Below are positions 1 to 9,913 of a DNA stretch of 42,422 nt, one piece after another. The stretch comes from Bacteroidota bacterium (GTDB lineage Bacteria; Bacteroidota; Bacteroidia; Bacteroidales; FEN-979). Within the stretch, counting starts at the first letter, position 1. Each line of letters begins with the position of its first letter. The notes beneath the pieces are model-generated. The model was not told the origin of the DNA and did no database searches. It saw nothing but the letters and a program-made list of their open reading frames with translations. The stretch is from contig JAPLDO010000230.1 in NCBI GenBank assembly GCA_026391715.1, forward strand, positions 1 through 42,422, written 5' to 3'. A program made the translations under genes and the position numbers.

Positions 1-1
1 G

Positions 2-715
2 AGATATGTATGGACTTACAACACTTGTGGCATATCAGCTCCGTTGATTCTGACGCAAACTACGTTGGGGTGTAATAGCTGCGGGCAACCTATTACCGAT
101 TCACGCGATGGTAAAATCTATAATACTACTCTTATCGGATCGCAATGCTGGCTGGCGCAAAATATGAACATTGGTATAAAGATTCCGGGAAGTTCATCTC
201 AAACAGACAACGGCGTTTTTGAGAAATACTGCTACGCAAATGTGGATTCCAATTGCGCCATTTATGGCGGACTTTATCAATGGGGTGAAATGGTTCAGTA
301 CCTGAATGGCGCATCCAACACCACTTCGTGGAACCCGGTTCCCGTTGGCGGCGTTGGTGGAATATGCCCTTCAGGATGGCATCTTCCGACCAGGAACGAA
401 TGGGATACTTTGTTAATATATCTTGGCGACGATGCCGGAAGTAAAATGAAAGAGGCAGGAACCGCCCATTGGGAACCTCCTAATTTCGGAGCAACCAATG
501 AAACTGGTTTCACCTGTCTGCCAGCCGGAATGGTAAGCGGCGGAGGCTATGCCGCATATTTTCAGTGGTTGCATTCTTATGCCGAATTGTGGACCTGTAC
601 CGGTAGCGATACTCATAATGATTGGATGAAATGGCTTTGGAGTGACATGACAGAAGTGAGTGGCAGCTATCGCAGTAAAGTGGATGGTCTCGCAGTCAGG
701 TGTATTAAGAATTGA
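2..715 (+). CDS. FISUMP-domain protein, 5' truncated by window edge
   Basis: The reading frame is open from base 2, so the true start lies left of the window and only the C-terminal part is present. The sequence carries the hallmarks of the FISUMP domain (Fibrobacter succinogenes major paralogous domain): GKIYNTTLIGSQCWLAQNM near the start, then YGGLYQWGEM, ICPSGWHLPTRNEWDTL and the closing GLAVRCIKN just before the stop. FISUMP proteins are predicted secreted or surface proteins of Bacteroidota and Fibrobacteres, with no established biochemical activity. The residues upstream of the first possible start (YVWTYNTCGIS) resemble the end of another extracellular module, which suggests a longer multidomain protein. 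No T9SS sorting domain follows. The 3' end overlaps the convergent downstream gene by 11 bases. The family call is firm; the function is unknown. Confidence 0.85.
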   Translation, partial: RYVWTYNTCGISAPLILTQTTLGCNSCGQPITDSRDGKIYNTTLIGSQCWLAQNMNIGIKIPGSSSQTDNGVFEKYCYANVDSNCAIYGGLYQWGEMVQYLNGASNTTSWNPVPVGGVGGICPSGWHLPTRNEWDTLLIYLGDDAGSKMKEAGTAHWEPPNFGATNETGFTCLPAGMVSGGGYAAYFQWLHSYAELWTCTGSDTHNDWMKWLWSDMTEVSGSYRSKVDGLAVRCIKN

Positions 716-1421
716 CGAATTTCTCAAACCGCCATTCGCACAGTTGTTTAAACCTGTTCATGATGTGGGCAGTAGCCCGGTTATGAATGGCTTCCCAGGT
801 TTTGTTGATGATATTCAGTTTTGTAAGGGTTTTATTTCCATAGAAATTAAATCCAACCATGATAAAAAGTTGCGACATCTCCTTCTCGCCCCGTTCCGGA
901 ATTGAAGAGCGAACATACATAGAGAATACCCCAATCGGATAGCCGCCGCTGCACTTATATAAAAGATACCGGGCATTATCAAAATCAAACGGGTCAGGCG
1001 TTGACTGGATATTAATTGCGTTAAGGTTAAACAGATGAAAGAGTTGCAATCGGGCAATTCCCTTTCTCGGAGCAAAAGGATCGGAAGGCCACCCAAACAG
1101 GTTTACCTTGATATGCTCCAACTCTCCATCTTTGAGAGTTACCTTTGCGATATGATTTGGCCAGCAGCTTGAATCGCCGTTCCATTTCAACAACTCTTCA
1201 AACACAAAAGTCGCCGGAGTTTCTATGCCAATCCGGTGGATGTTCAACACCCGGTACATATCAACCCCAATCCCGGTGCGTTGCATAATACTCTCGCTGT
1301 ATAACCGTCTTTCTTCTTCCGAGTGAAACTTTATACTTGTAGCAATTGCAGGTCTGTCAAATATGAAAAACCTGATATCGGATAATATTCCAGAGCTTTT
1401 TGATGGAGGGTGTTTCGACAT
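705..1421 (-). CDS. Hypothetical protein, 238 aa
   Basis: This is an uninterrupted 238-codon frame on the minus strand that I cannot assign to a named family. It has no signal peptide and no membrane segment, so it is probably cytoplasmic. The composition is that of a normal folded protein, with alternating hydrophobic stretches (for example MSQLFIMVGFNFYGNKT) and a basic, aromatic C-terminal helix ending in RFKQLCEWRFEKFVNS. Its stop lies inside the end of the FISUMP gene, giving an 11-base tail-to-tail overlap. Upstream 187 bases of non-coding DNA separate it from the divergent glmM gene. The smaller frames on both strands across this region look like shadows. I am fairly confident it is a real gene because of its length and its normal codon and amino-acid usage, but no function can be proposed. 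Confidence 0.6.
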   Translation of the reverse strand: MSKHPPSKSSGILSDIRFFIFDRPAIATSIKFHSEEERRLYSESIMQRTGIGVDMYRVLNIHRIGIETPATFVFEELLKWNGDSSCWPNHIAKVTLKDGELEHIKVNLFGWPSDPFAPRKGIARLQLFHLFNLNAINIQSTPDPFDFDNARYLLYKCSGGYPIGVFSMYVRSSIPERGEKEMSQLFIMVGFNFYGNKTLTKLNIINKTWEAIHNRATAHIMNRFKQLCEWRFEKFVNS

Positions 1422-1560
1422 GTTTTACTGAGATTACTGCGGAAAGTATGTAAGCCATGATATTTGAAACGCGACTCGCTTATAAACAGTAATTCATATT
1501 TGCACAAAATAACAACATATTTTCCTTCCTTCAATACCGAATCGCTGATTTTTATTCACA

Positions 1561-1594
1561 TTGTACGGCAATTTCCGAAAAACCTATACATTTG
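1561..1594 (+). promoter_or_regulatory. Putative Bacteroidota-type promoter for glmM
   Basis: TACATTTG at 1587-1594 matches the Bacteroidota -7 consensus TAnnTTTG and lies 14 bases before the glmM ATG. A TTG at 1561-1563 could be the -33 element, but the spacer of 23 bases is slightly longer than usual. It implies a short leader. Confidence 0.4.
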
Positions 1595-1608
1595 CCTAAA
1601 AATCTGAA

Positions 1609-3003
1609 ATGACACTTATTAAATCAATCTCCGGAATCAGGGGAACCATTGGCGGAAAGGCAGGAGATGGCCTCAGTCCGTTTGATATTGTGCGCTTTAC
1701 ATCCGGTTATGCCGCATTTTTGCAGGAAACCCTTCCCGGTATAAAATTACTTGTTGTAGTAGGCAGGGATGCGAGAGTTTCGGGACAGATGGTGAACAGC
1801 CTTGTTACCGGAACCCTTATGGGAATGGGAATTAATGTGGTTGATATTGGATTAACCACTACTCCCACTACCGAAATTGCCGTGGTTGAACTTGCCGCTC
1901 ATGGAGGTTTAATTCTTACCGCGAGTCACAATCCAAAGCAATGGAACGCGCTAAAACTACTGAACAGCAGTGGAGAATTTCTTTCTGCCGCAGATGGCGA
2001 AAGGGTTCTTGCCTTATCGGAGCTGGCGGATTTCAGGTTTGCCGATGTAAATAATCTAGGGTCATACAAAACCGACGATACTTTTCTTGTTAAGCACATC
2101 AATAAAATTCTTGATCTTCCCCTCGTTGATATTGAAGCAATCAGAAAAGCAAATTTCAGAATTGTTGTTGATGCGGTGAACAGTACGGGTGGAATTTATA
2201 TCCCGGCTTTGCTCAAGGCATTGAACGTTAGTAAAGTTGATCTGCTTCACTGTACTCCAAACGGGCTTTTTCCCCATAATCCCGAACCGCTTCCCGAGCA
2301 TCTTGCCGATATCTGCGAAGCGGTTGTTAAAAATAAAGCCGATCTTGGCTTTGTAGTTGACCCGGATGTTGACAGGCTTGCAATCATCAACCAGATCGGG
2401 GAACCATTTGGCGAAGAATATACGCTCGTTGCTGTTGCCGATTATGTGCTTCAGCTCCAGAAAGGAAATACTGTTTCAAATCTTTCTTCAACACAGGCGC
2501 TAAGGGTTGTAACAGAACGCGCCGGCGGCGAATACTTTGCTTCTGCCGTTGGCGAAGTCAACGTTGTGGAAATGATGAAACAGCGCCATGCCGTAATCGG
2601 AGGCGAAGGAAACGGCGGCATCATCTATCCTGAATTGCACCACGGACGCGACGCTCTGGTTGGCATAGCCTTGTTTCTGACCTATCTTGCAAAATCCGGA
2701 AAAACCTGCTCAACATTACGGGCGCAATATCCCGATTTTTTTATCTCGAAGAACAAGATCGAGTTTTCTCCTGAAATGAACATTGACAACATCCTTGAAT
2801 CAATTGTCGCCAAATATAAATCGCATCCGATTTTAACAATAGACGGCATTAAAATTCATTTCGGCAACGACTGGGTACATCTGCGCCGTTCGAATACCGA
2901 ACCCATTATTCGCATCTATGCCGAAAGCGATATGCTTACCAAAGCGGAAAATCTGGCAAAGAAGATTATCAGCGATTTCAAAGACATTTTAAACGGACGT
3001 TAG
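1609..3003 (+). CDS. glmM: Phosphoglucosamine mutase GlmM
   Basis: Alpha-D-phosphohexomutase of 464 residues, the usual length for Bacteroidota GlmM. It interconverts glucosamine-6-phosphate and glucosamine-1-phosphate in the cytoplasm, feeding UDP-GlcNAc into peptidoglycan and lipid A. The N terminus has the SISGIRGTIGG substrate loop. The catalytic serine loop TASHNPKQWNALK contains Ser106, which carries the activating phosphate. The metal-binding loop DPDVDRLA lies mid-protein, GGEGNGG forms the sugar-binding loop, and the C-terminal domain carries the phosphate-binding RRSNTEPIIRIYAE. All key motifs are intact. The family also contains phosphomannomutase/phosphoglucomutase enzymes; GlmM is preferred because of its similarity to Bacteroidota GlmM proteins and its envelope role, though specificity cannot be proven from sequence. 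The ATG at 1609 sits just behind a TAnnTTTG motif. A small basic-protein gene follows after 3 bases. Confidence 0.9.
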   Translation: MTLIKSISGIRGTIGGKAGDGLSPFDIVRFTSGYAAFLQETLPGIKLLVVVGRDARVSGQMVNSLVTGTLMGMGINVVDIGLTTTPTTEIAVVELAAHGGLILTASHNPKQWNALKLLNSSGEFLSAADGERVLALSELADFRFADVNNLGSYKTDDTFLVKHINKILDLPLVDIEAIRKANFRIVVDAVNSTGGIYIPALLKALNVSKVDLLHCTPNGLFPHNPEPLPEHLADICEAVVKNKADLGFVVDPDVDRLAIINQIGEPFGEEYTLVAVADYVLQLQKGNTVSNLSSTQALRVVTERAGGEYFASAVGEVNVVEMMKQRHAVIGGEGNGGIIYPELHHGRDALVGIALFLTYLAKSGKTCSTLRAQYPDFFISKNKIEFSPEMNIDNILESIVAKYKSHPILTIDGIKIHFGNDWVHLRRSNTEPIIRIYAESDMLTKAENLAKKIISDFKDILNGR

Positions 3004-3006
3004 AAA

Positions 3007-3240
3007 ATGCCAAAAAAAAAGAAAGCCAGAAAAAAAGCCCGCAAGCCAGTTAAATTCAAAACTATTACGATTAAAGTCACTGCGCATCAGAAGAAATCGC
3101 TGATGAATTACTGTAAATCGCACCGGACTACGCCTACAAAAATGATTAAGAAAAGTATTCATCCATTCCTTGACAAATATGCCGACATGAAGGTAGTTGC
3201 TCGCAAAAGGGAGGTTGTGAAGCAGCTTGAGTTGTTTTAG
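3007..3240 (+). CDS. Small lysine-rich protein coupled to glmM
   Basis: A 77-residue, strongly basic protein whose ATG lies 3 bases after the glmM stop, so the two are almost certainly co-transcribed and probably translationally coupled. The first 17 residues are a Lys/Arg/Ala tail (MPKKKKARKKARKPVKF). They are followed by a short strand (KTITIKVTAHQKKSL) and helices (MNYCKSHRTTPTKMIKKSIHPFLDKY), a pattern resembling a ribbon-helix-helix DNA-binding fold. The C terminus is REVVKQLELF. A nucleic-acid-binding role is plausible but is inference only. Immediately behind its stop, in the same frame, lies the remnant of an aspartic protease. The gene itself appears intact. I do not recognise a named family. 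Confidence 0.65.
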   Translation: MPKKKKARKKARKPVKFKTITIKVTAHQKKSLMNYCKSHRTTPTKMIKKSIHPFLDKYADMKVVARKREVVKQLELF

Positions 3241-3393
3241 GCTATTTGTCAAGAACATGAGAATAGCGATGAATGCGCATGTTTGCTTGGCGCTATTCCC
3301 ATGGAAGACATGGATATCATGGTGCATCCAGCCAGGCAATGCGTTATTGCAAACCCGCTACACCCGAACATTCCAGCATCGGTGGCGTATTGA
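3241..3393 (+). pseudogene. C-terminal remnant of a retropepsin-like aspartic protease
   Basis: In the frame directly following the small basic gene, 50 codons without a start encode CLLGAIPMEDMDIMVHP and then NPLHPNIPASVAY before a TGA at 3391. From memory of the family, this matches the C-terminal end of the bacterial retroviral-like (clan AA) aspartic proteases, where a LGAIPxEDMDxxxxP segment precedes a closing NPxHP motif. The catalytic DTG-containing N-terminal region is missing, so only a scrap of the gene is left. It sits between an intact operon and a decayed ATPase gene, so the strip at 3241-4562 looks like a degrading region. A small gene fragment created by deletion is the simplest explanation. 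The family assignment is moderate because only about 40 residues remain. Confidence 0.5.
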
Positions 3394-3473
3394 TTCACAA
3401 TATTGTTTCCGAGCCTGACAGCCCATAAACAAAAGGAAGAAATAGTACATATATTTCCAGTGGGGATTCTTAG

Positions 3474-4562
3474 ACTGACATTTGTTTTATAAATATTCAG
3501 ACACACCAGAATATTTTCTACTTTAACAAAGAAATAATTGAATTTGATGATGTCAGCGATTACCAGAAGCTGCACGAGTTAATAGAAAAGTATAGAGAAA
3601 CCATCAAACCATCTGGTAAAATCTATCTTTTTCTCGACGAGATCCAAATAGTTGATCAATGGGAAAAACTGGTCAACTCCTATTCACAGGATTATACTTC
3701 GGATTATGAAATATTTATCACTGGCTCAAATTCCACTTTACCTGCGGGCGAACTCGCTTCATTGCTCAGTGGAAGGTTTGTCTCATTTGCGATCTACTCT
3801 TTTTCCTTTGATGAGTTTTGTAAATTCACAGGTGAAGTAAAAAATCGCCAATCGCTTATCAATTATCTGAAAACCGGGGGGCTTCCCGAATTGCTTCACC
3901 TTAATGATGAGGAGATGAAGCTGCTCTGCACTTCTTCATTGCGGGACACGATTTTATTGCGCGACATCGTTCAGCGATAACGGATCAAGGATGCCCGGCT
4001 CCTTGAAAACCTCTTTAAATTTATCGTTTCGAATGTGGGCAACCTCTTTTCGGTAAATTCCATCGTGAATTATTTTAATAGTCATAAGATCAAGACCAAC
4101 CACGAAACAATCCTTGCTTACCTGAACTTTCTGAAACAATCATTCCTGATCCATAAGGCTGAACGATTCAATATCAAGGCAAAAGAGATACTTGCAGGTC
4201 CAAAGAAATTTTACCTGAACGACCTTGCTTTCAGGAACTATTCGTCGGTCAGGTTTGAATTCGGATTGTCACAAAACCTTGAAAATTATATCTATCTGTT
4301 TTATAAAATGCATGGATTTAAAATTTTTGTAGGAAATCTGAAAGACAAAGAAATTGATTTTGTGATAGAAAATGAAAAAGAGAAACTTTATATACAGGTA
4401 ACCTGGACTTTGAGCGACGCCGCAGTAATTGAACGGGAATTTGGTAATCTTGAACAAATTAATGATAACTATCAAAAAACGGTTATCAGCATGGACGATG
4501 CTACATTCGGCAACAGAAATGGCATCGTTCATCAGGTTGCCTGGGAATTGGCGGAGGGTTAG
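3474..4562 (+). pseudogene. DUF4143-type AAA ATPase pseudogene (nonsense, 5' deletion)
   Basis: One frame from about 3474 to 4562 encodes most of an AAA-family ATPase of the DUF4143 type. Visible parts are the Walker B region YLFLDEIQ, the sensor-like FITGSNS, the mid segment LRDTILLRDIVQR, a winged-helix-like stretch, and a C-terminal nuclease-like DUF4143 core (KEIDFVIENEKEKLYIQV). Two lesions are visible. A TAA at 3978-3980 interrupts the frame where homologues typically have RDIVxRY, consistent with a single tyrosine-to-stop change. The N-terminal 40-60 residues with the Walker A P-loop are absent, because an in-frame stop at 3471 precedes the remaining part and no P-loop is found upstream. 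An internal restart could yield only a C-terminal 175-residue piece. Intact relatives are often described as toxin-antitoxin-like or mobile accessory ATPases. Here the gene is almost certainly dead. Confidence 0.8.
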
Positions 4563-4761
4563 TTACTTAGAAGTTCGCAAATTAATAATAAAAGTTATAA
4601 AATAGAGTAAAAAGGTATTAGAAATCTATGGTGTTATAAACACCGGCTGGTCTTTCAGACGCTGTCAGCTTTTGCTATGCAGTCAGACCTTTCAGGATAA
4701 ATAAGAGAAAAGAAATTTAGTATAATCATATTACCTTTTCTGTTTTTTCGGATTAACCACA

Positions 4762-7254
4762 ATGAAAACAATTAATTTTACCACCATGGAATACAGACAG
4801 AATGAGCAATTGCTTCTGGCGACAGATTTTATTCAATTTACGAATAAGAATATTTTTCTAACTGGAAAAGCAGGAACCGGGAAAACTACATTTTTGCATA
4901 ATTTAAAGAAAATCACCCCAAAACGAATGGTGGTAGTGGCGCCAACCGGCGTGGCAGCAATTAATGCCGGAGGAGTGACCATCCATTCGTTTTTTCAACT
5001 GAGTTTTGCTCCGGCAATACCTGAATCGGTTCGCCTTGCTAATAATTTTGCTGCTTCAGAAGGAAATCAAAGGAAATTCAATCGCGAAAAAATCAATCTT
5101 ATTAAATGTATTGATTTGCTTGTGATTGACGAAATCAGCATGGTGCGCGCCGATGTTTTGGATTCTGTTGATGAAGTATTGCGGAAATATCGCAACCACT
5201 ATAAACCTTTTGGCGGAGTGCAACTGCTTATGATTGGCGATTTGCATCAGCTTACTCCTGTAATTAAAGATATGGAATGGAATATCATAAGAGATTACTA
5301 CAAAAGCGTCTATTTTTTTGATAGTCTGGCGTTAAAAAAAACCAATCCGATAATCATCGAATTGAAGGAAATTTTCAGGCAATCTGACGCCTGGTTTATC
5401 GGGTTGCTTAACAAAGTCAGAGAAAATGAGATTAATGCAGAAACCATAAATGAGTTAAACTCCCGATACATCCCCGGTTTTAAACCCGCAGACGATGAAG
5501 GTTACATCACCTTAACAACACATAATGCAAATGCTTTTGAAATAAATCAGGCAAGGTTGAAAGATATTTCCAAAAAATCGCACATATTTTCAGCCAAAAT
5601 CACCGATGACTTTCCCCCATACCTTTATCCAACGGAAGAGAAACTCGAATTGAAAAAGGGCGCTCAGGTGATGTTTATTAAAAATGATTTGTCGCCCGAA
5701 AAAAGTTTTTATAATGGAAAAATCGGAAAGATTACCCGTTTTGAAGATGATCTGGTTTTTGTGAAATGTCCTGCCGATACTGAGGAAATAGCCGTTGGCC
5801 AGGTTGTATGGGAAAATGTGAAATATTCTATGAATCAGGAAACCAAGGAAATTAAAGAAGAAGTGGCGGGCAGTTTCACGCAATTACCGCTTAAATTAGC
5901 CTGGGCAATAACCATCCATAAAAGTCAGGGACTTACTTTCGATAAGGTTATTATTGACGCCAATGCGGCTTTTGCATTCGGGCAGGTGTATGTGGCTTTA
6001 AGCCGTTGCAGAACTTTTGCCGGCATTGTTTTAAGTACGCCAATCTCTGGATCAGGGATAAAAACAGATGCTTTGGTAATGAATTATTCGCTTGAAGCCC
6101 AGCAAAAAGAACCGGGACCCGAAAAACTTTTCGAATCAAAATACCTTTTCCAGCAGGATTTGTTATACGAACTATTCGATTTTAAGTTAACCAAATACAG
6201 ATTCGACGGTTTACTGAAAATTACCGCTGAAAATTCAACAATCATTGATGGCGCTTTAATTACTGATTTACAAGCGAAAAGAATTCTTTGCGAAACTGAA
6301 TTATTTCAAATTGCAGAAAAATTCAAGGTGCAAATGACGAAATTATTGACGCCGGCGGCGCTTCCCGAAGAAAATCCTGAATTGCAGAATCGAACCAAAC
6401 AAGCCGCCACATATTTCTATGCCAAATTAAACGCTCACCTTACTGTATTTCTCGAAACGATAAATTTTGAAACAGATAATAAGGCTGTAAAAAAACTTCT
6501 TAATGAATCATTGGAAAAATTTCAAAAAGAGGTTTTCATCAAATCAGCTTGTCTGAAAAATTGTCAAACTGGCTTTGAAACCATTGCCTATCTCAAAATG
6601 AGGTCGAATGCCGAGGTTGATTTCCGCCCGTCGTTTAAACAAAAAGGCTTGTCGCCTGAGGAATTTTCGAAAAGCATCATTCATCCCAAACTTTATACTG
6701 AGATTAAAACATGGCGGGATAATCTTGCCAACGAAAAAGATCTTCCTACATATATGATTTTGCCGCAAAAGTCAATCATTGAATTGATGAATAAATTGCC
6801 AACCACCCTTCCCGAATTGAAATCAATCAAAGGAATCGGGCATGCCAAAATCAATCAGTTTGGCAAGAGTATAATAGCTATAATCAAAATGTATTGTATC
6901 GAAAATAAAATAATTCCTACACAACTTGACATTGAGGCGGTTGGGAAAAAAGGAAAAAATAGTTCCGGTATATTGAGTTTTGAGATGTTTAAATCCGGTA
7001 AAACTATTGCCGAAATTGCCTCTGAACGAACCTTGGCAACCTCAACTATTGAAAGTCATTTAGCTGATTATGTGGGAAGCGGCGAACTTAAAGTTACAGA
7101 TTTTGTTCCGGAAGAAAAACTTCAGAAGATTTCAGAATTTATGAATAAAAATCCCGAAAAAACTATGGGTGAAATTAAAAATTCATTGGGCGATATAGTT
7201 ACTTATGCCGATTTGAAATTTGTGTTTCAACATAATAAAAAGCTGAAGAAGTAG
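4762..7254 (+). CDS. PIF1/RecD-like helicase with HRDC-like and HTH C-terminal parts
   Basis: An 830-residue superfamily 1 helicase. Walker A is GKAGTGKTT (residues 35-43), followed by VVVAPTGVAAINAGG (motif Ia), the Walker B DEISM at 123-127, and MIGDLHQLTPV (motif III). About 100 residues after a UvrD-like insertion comes TIHKSQGLTFDKVIID with VYVALSRCRT, the motif V/VI region typical of PIF1/RecD-like enzymes. The C-terminal half adds an HRDC-like segment (PQKSIIELMNKLP and LKSIKGIGHAKINQFG) and a helix-turn-helix of the kind seen at the end of RecQ proteins (SGKTIAEIASERTLATSTIE). It probably unwinds DNA or G-quadruplex/recombination intermediates; the substrate is unknown. A second ATG eight codons in (MEYRQ) is an equally possible start. 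It converges with valS, with 37 bases between the stops. The ATPase call is firm; the biological role is inferred. Confidence 0.88.
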   Translation: MKTINFTTMEYRQNEQLLLATDFIQFTNKNIFLTGKAGTGKTTFLHNLKKITPKRMVVVAPTGVAAINAGGVTIHSFFQLSFAPAIPESVRLANNFAASEGNQRKFNREKINLIKCIDLLVIDEISMVRADVLDSVDEVLRKYRNHYKPFGGVQLLMIGDLHQLTPVIKDMEWNIIRDYYKSVYFFDSLALKKTNPIIIELKEIFRQSDAWFIGLLNKVRENEINAETINELNSRYIPGFKPADDEGYITLTTHNANAFEINQARLKDISKKSHIFSAKITDDFPPYLYPTEEKLELKKGAQVMFIKNDLSPEKSFYNGKIGKITRFEDDLVFVKCPADTEEIAVGQVVWENVKYSMNQETKEIKEEVAGSFTQLPLKLAWAITIHKSQGLTFDKVIIDANAAFAFGQVYVALSRCRTFAGIVLSTPISGSGIKTDALVMNYSLEAQQKEPGPEKLFESKYLFQQDLLYELFDFKLTKYRFDGLLKITAENSTIIDGALITDLQAKRILCETELFQIAEKFKVQMTKLLTPAALPEENPELQNRTKQAATYFYAKLNAHLTVFLETINFETDNKAVKKLLNESLEKFQKEVFIKSACLKNCQTGFETIAYLKMRSNAEVDFRPSFKQKGLSPEEFSKSIIHPKLYTEIKTWRDNLANEKDLPTYMILPQKSIIELMNKLPTTLPELKSIKGIGHAKINQFGKSIIAIIKMYCIENKIIPTQLDIEAVGKKGKNSSGILSFEMFKSGKTIAEIASERTLATSTIESHLADYVGSGELKVTDFVPEEKLQKISEFMNKNPEKTMGEIKNSLGDIVTYADLKFVFQHNKKLKK

Positions 7255-7291
7255 AATAAAAGATAATTTCTAACCGCCCAAATGGATTATT

Positions 7292-9913
7292 TCATAATAG
7301 TCTGCTGATTTGTTCCCCCAGTACGCGGATTCGCGCTTCTGCGTCGTTAAGTTTTTTACGTTCCGAATCAACAACATTTGCCGGCGCATTTTTCACAAAA
7401 CTTTCATTGCTTAGTTTCTGCAATACTTTCCCAAGAAAACCTGTTGTATAGGCAAGCTCCTCTTCCAGTTTTTTCAACTCTTCGGCAACATCCAAAATTT
7501 CCGTTAGTGGAATAAAAAACTCCGTAGAACCAATTACAAAGGAGAGGCAACCATCAACCTTTTTTTCAACATAGCCAAGTTCGCTGATGTTGCAGAGTTT
7601 CATAATCAGCTCATCGTAAGTTCTGTCGGTGGTTTCATTGTTATTCTTCCTGATAAAAAGTTTGATGGATTCCTTTTGCGGGATATTCTTCTCTTTTCTG
7701 GCATTGCGGATTGCCATAATGACATCGCAGGCATAAGAGAACTTTTCAATGATTTTCTGGTTAAAAACAGTTGGCTCAGGCTGCCTTGTCAACATTATTG
7801 ATTCTTCCTCCTTACGTTCTCCGATGATATGCCATATCTCTTCGGTGATGAATGGCATGAAAGGATGAAGAACCTGCAATATCTTTTCAAAATAGCCAAT
7901 TACCAAATTATATGTATAATTATCAATCGGTTGTTGATAAGCTGGTTTTACCATCTCAAGAAACCAGGAACAGAAATCATCCCATACAAGTTTGTAGGTA
8001 GCCATCAGGGCTTCCGACAACCGATAATCGTCATATAAAGAATAAATATTTGAGAGGGCTGCATTGAAAGCAGTATCAAACCAGGTTAAAGAAACTTTAT
8101 TGACCTCCGATTGCGCAAGATTTGGATCAACGGGCCAGCCTTTGATCAGCCGCATGGCATTCCAGATTTTGTTGCAGAAATTTCTTCCCTGCTCAATAAG
8201 AGCGTCATCGTATAACAGGTCATTTCCGGCAGGAGAGCAAAGTAACATTCCCACCCGGACTGCATCGGCGCCATTTTTACTTATAAGGTCAAGCGGCTCC
8301 GGTGAATTTCCCAATGACTTTGACATTTTCCTACCCAGCTTATCACGGACAATACCTGTGAAATAGACATTCCTGAAAGGTATCTCCTTGCGGTATTCCA
8401 TGCCTGCCATGATCATCCGCGCCACCCAGAAAAAGATGATTTCCGGAGCCGTGATAAGGTCGTTGGTTGGGTAATAATAGTTGATATCGCGATTCCCGGG
8501 ATTGCGGATACCGTCAAAAACCGAAATAGGCCAAAGCCAGCTTGAAAACCAGGTATCGAGTACATCTTCATCCTGTTTCAGGTCGTCAATTGAAAACTTT
8601 GAACTTACTTGTTTAAATGCTTCCTCTTTTGATTTTGCCACCACAAATTCGCCATCCGGAAGGTAATAAGCAGGGATGCGTTGTCCCCACCAGAGTTGCC
8701 GTGAGATACACCAATCGGTGACATTTGCCATCCAATGGCGGTACATATTTTTATATTTCGCGGGATGGAAAAGTATTGTGTCATTTTCAACTAGATCGAG
8801 AGCCGGTTTTGCCATATCTTTCATCTTCATGAACCATTGAACGGAAATTCGTGGTTCAATAACCTCATCGGTACGCTCGGAATAACCGATTTTATTGGTA
8901 TATTCTTCGATTTTAACAATATGTCCGCAGTTCTTCAGCTCCTCTGAAATTTTTCGCCTCACCACAAAACGATCCTCTCCAATGAATAGTTGTGCCGCTT
9001 CGCTCATGGTTCCATTGGGATTGAATGTATCAATAACCTCAAGCTTGTGCTTCAATCCAAGGTTGTAGTCGTTTATATCGTGTGCCGGAGTTACTTTTAA
9101 AGCCCCGGTGCCAAATTCGCGGTCAACGTATTCATCAAAAATAACAGGTATAGCGCGGTTGAGCAAGGGCACAAGAATTTTTTTACCACGAAGACTTTGA
9201 TAACGTTCATCTTCGGGGTGAACGCAAATTGCAGTATCGCCGAGGATAGTTTCCGGGCGGGTTGTGGCAATGGTTATCCACTCCTCCGTTTCACCTTCAA
9301 CCTTATACCGAACATAATACAATTTCGAGTTAACTTCTTTATAGATCACCTCTTCGTCGGAAACCGCAGTTAACGCCTTTGGATCCCAGTTCACCATGCG
9401 AACTCCGCGGTAAATCAACCCTTTTTTGTAAAGATCAATAAAGACGTCAATCACCGATTCGTAAAGCGAATCGTCCATTGTAAAACAGGTACGCTCCCAG
9501 TCGCAGGAAGCGCCGAGTTTTTTCAACTGGTCGAGGATAATGCCACCATGTTTTGTTTTCCATTCCCAGGCATGACCGAGAAACTCCTCGCGCGTGAGAG
9601 CCGACTTGTCAATTCCCTGCTCCTTAAGTTTAGTTACAACCTTTGCTTCGGTTGCGATAGATGCATGGTCGGTACCGGGAACCCAGCAGGCATTTTTGCC
9701 CAACATACGCGCCCGTCGCACAAAAATATCCTGAATGGAATTGTTGAGCATGTGCCCCATGTGAAGCACTCCGGTAACATTTGGCGGCGGAATTACAATG
9801 CAATATGGCTCGCGGTTGTCGGGTTCGGAATGGAAAAAGCCTTTTTCCATCCACCAGGCGTACCATTTATCTTCAACGTTAGAGGGGTCGTATTTGGAAT
9901 TAATTTCTGTCAT
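7292..9913 (-). CDS. valS: Valyl-tRNA synthetase
   Basis: Class I aminoacyl-tRNA synthetase of 873 residues, a normal bacterial ValRS length. It charges tRNA-Val in the cytoplasm and edits misactivated threonine. The N terminus reads [18 protein letters not shown], with the HIGH-like HMGH at residues 51-54. The editing (CP1) domain contains [15 protein letters not shown] and [17 protein letters not shown] is at residues 529-533 ([14 protein letters not shown]). The anticodon-binding domain follows, and the protein ends in the Lys/Glu-rich coiled-coil arm ([15 protein letters not shown] and further). All catalytic motifs are intact. The gene stands alone on the minus strand, with 571 bases of sparse DNA upstream, so it is probably transcribed as a single unit. 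Confidence 0.98.
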   Translation of the reverse strand: MTEINSKYDPSNVEDKWYAWWMEKGFFHSEPDNREPYCIVIPPPNVTGVLHMGHMLNNSIQDIFVRRARMLGKNACWVPGTDHASIATEAKVVTKLKEQGIDKSALTREEFLGHAWEWKTKHGGIILDQLKKLGASCDWERTCFTMDDSLYESVIDVFIDLYKKGLIYRGVRMVNWDPKALTAVSDEEVIYKEVNSKLYYVRYKVEGETEEWITIATTRPETILGDTAICVHPEDERYQSLRGKKILVPLLNRAIPVIFDEYVDREFGTGALKVTPAHDINDYNLGLKHKLEVIDTFNPNGTMSEAAQLFIGEDRFVVRRKISEELKNCGHIVKIEEYTNKIGYSERTDEVIEPRISVQWFMKMKDMAKPALDLVENDTILFHPAKYKNMYRHWMANVTDWCISRQLWWGQRIPAYYLPDGEFVVAKSKEEAFKQVSSKFSIDDLKQDEDVLDTWFSSWLWPISVFDGIRNPGNRDINYYYPTNDLITAPEIIFFWVARMIMAGMEYRKEIPFRNVYFTGIVRDKLGRKMSKSLGNSPEPLDLISKNGADAVRVGMLLCSPAGNDLLYDDALIEQGRNFCNKIWNAMRLIKGWPVDPNLAQSEVNKVSLTWFDTAFNAALSNIYSLYDDYRLSEALMATYKLVWDDFCSWFLEMVKPAYQQPIDNYTYNLVIGYFEKILQVLHPFMPFITEEIWHIIGERKEEESIMLTRQPEPTVFNQKIIEKFSYACDVIMAIRNARKEKNIPQKESIKLFIRKNNNETTDRTYDELIMKLCNISELGYVEKKVDGCLSFVIGSTEFFIPLTEILDVAEELKKLEEELAYTTGFLGKVLQKLSNESFVKNAPANVVDSERKKLNDAEARIRVLGEQISRLL

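Noticed and set aside
1331-1534. 67-codon minus-strand frame
   Set aside because: It overlaps the larger 705-1421 gene in another frame and has shadow-like composition.
4620-4700. GGTCT...AGACC stretch upstream of the helicase
   Set aside because: Only a 5-bp stem with a long loop; not enough to call a repeat element or regulator.
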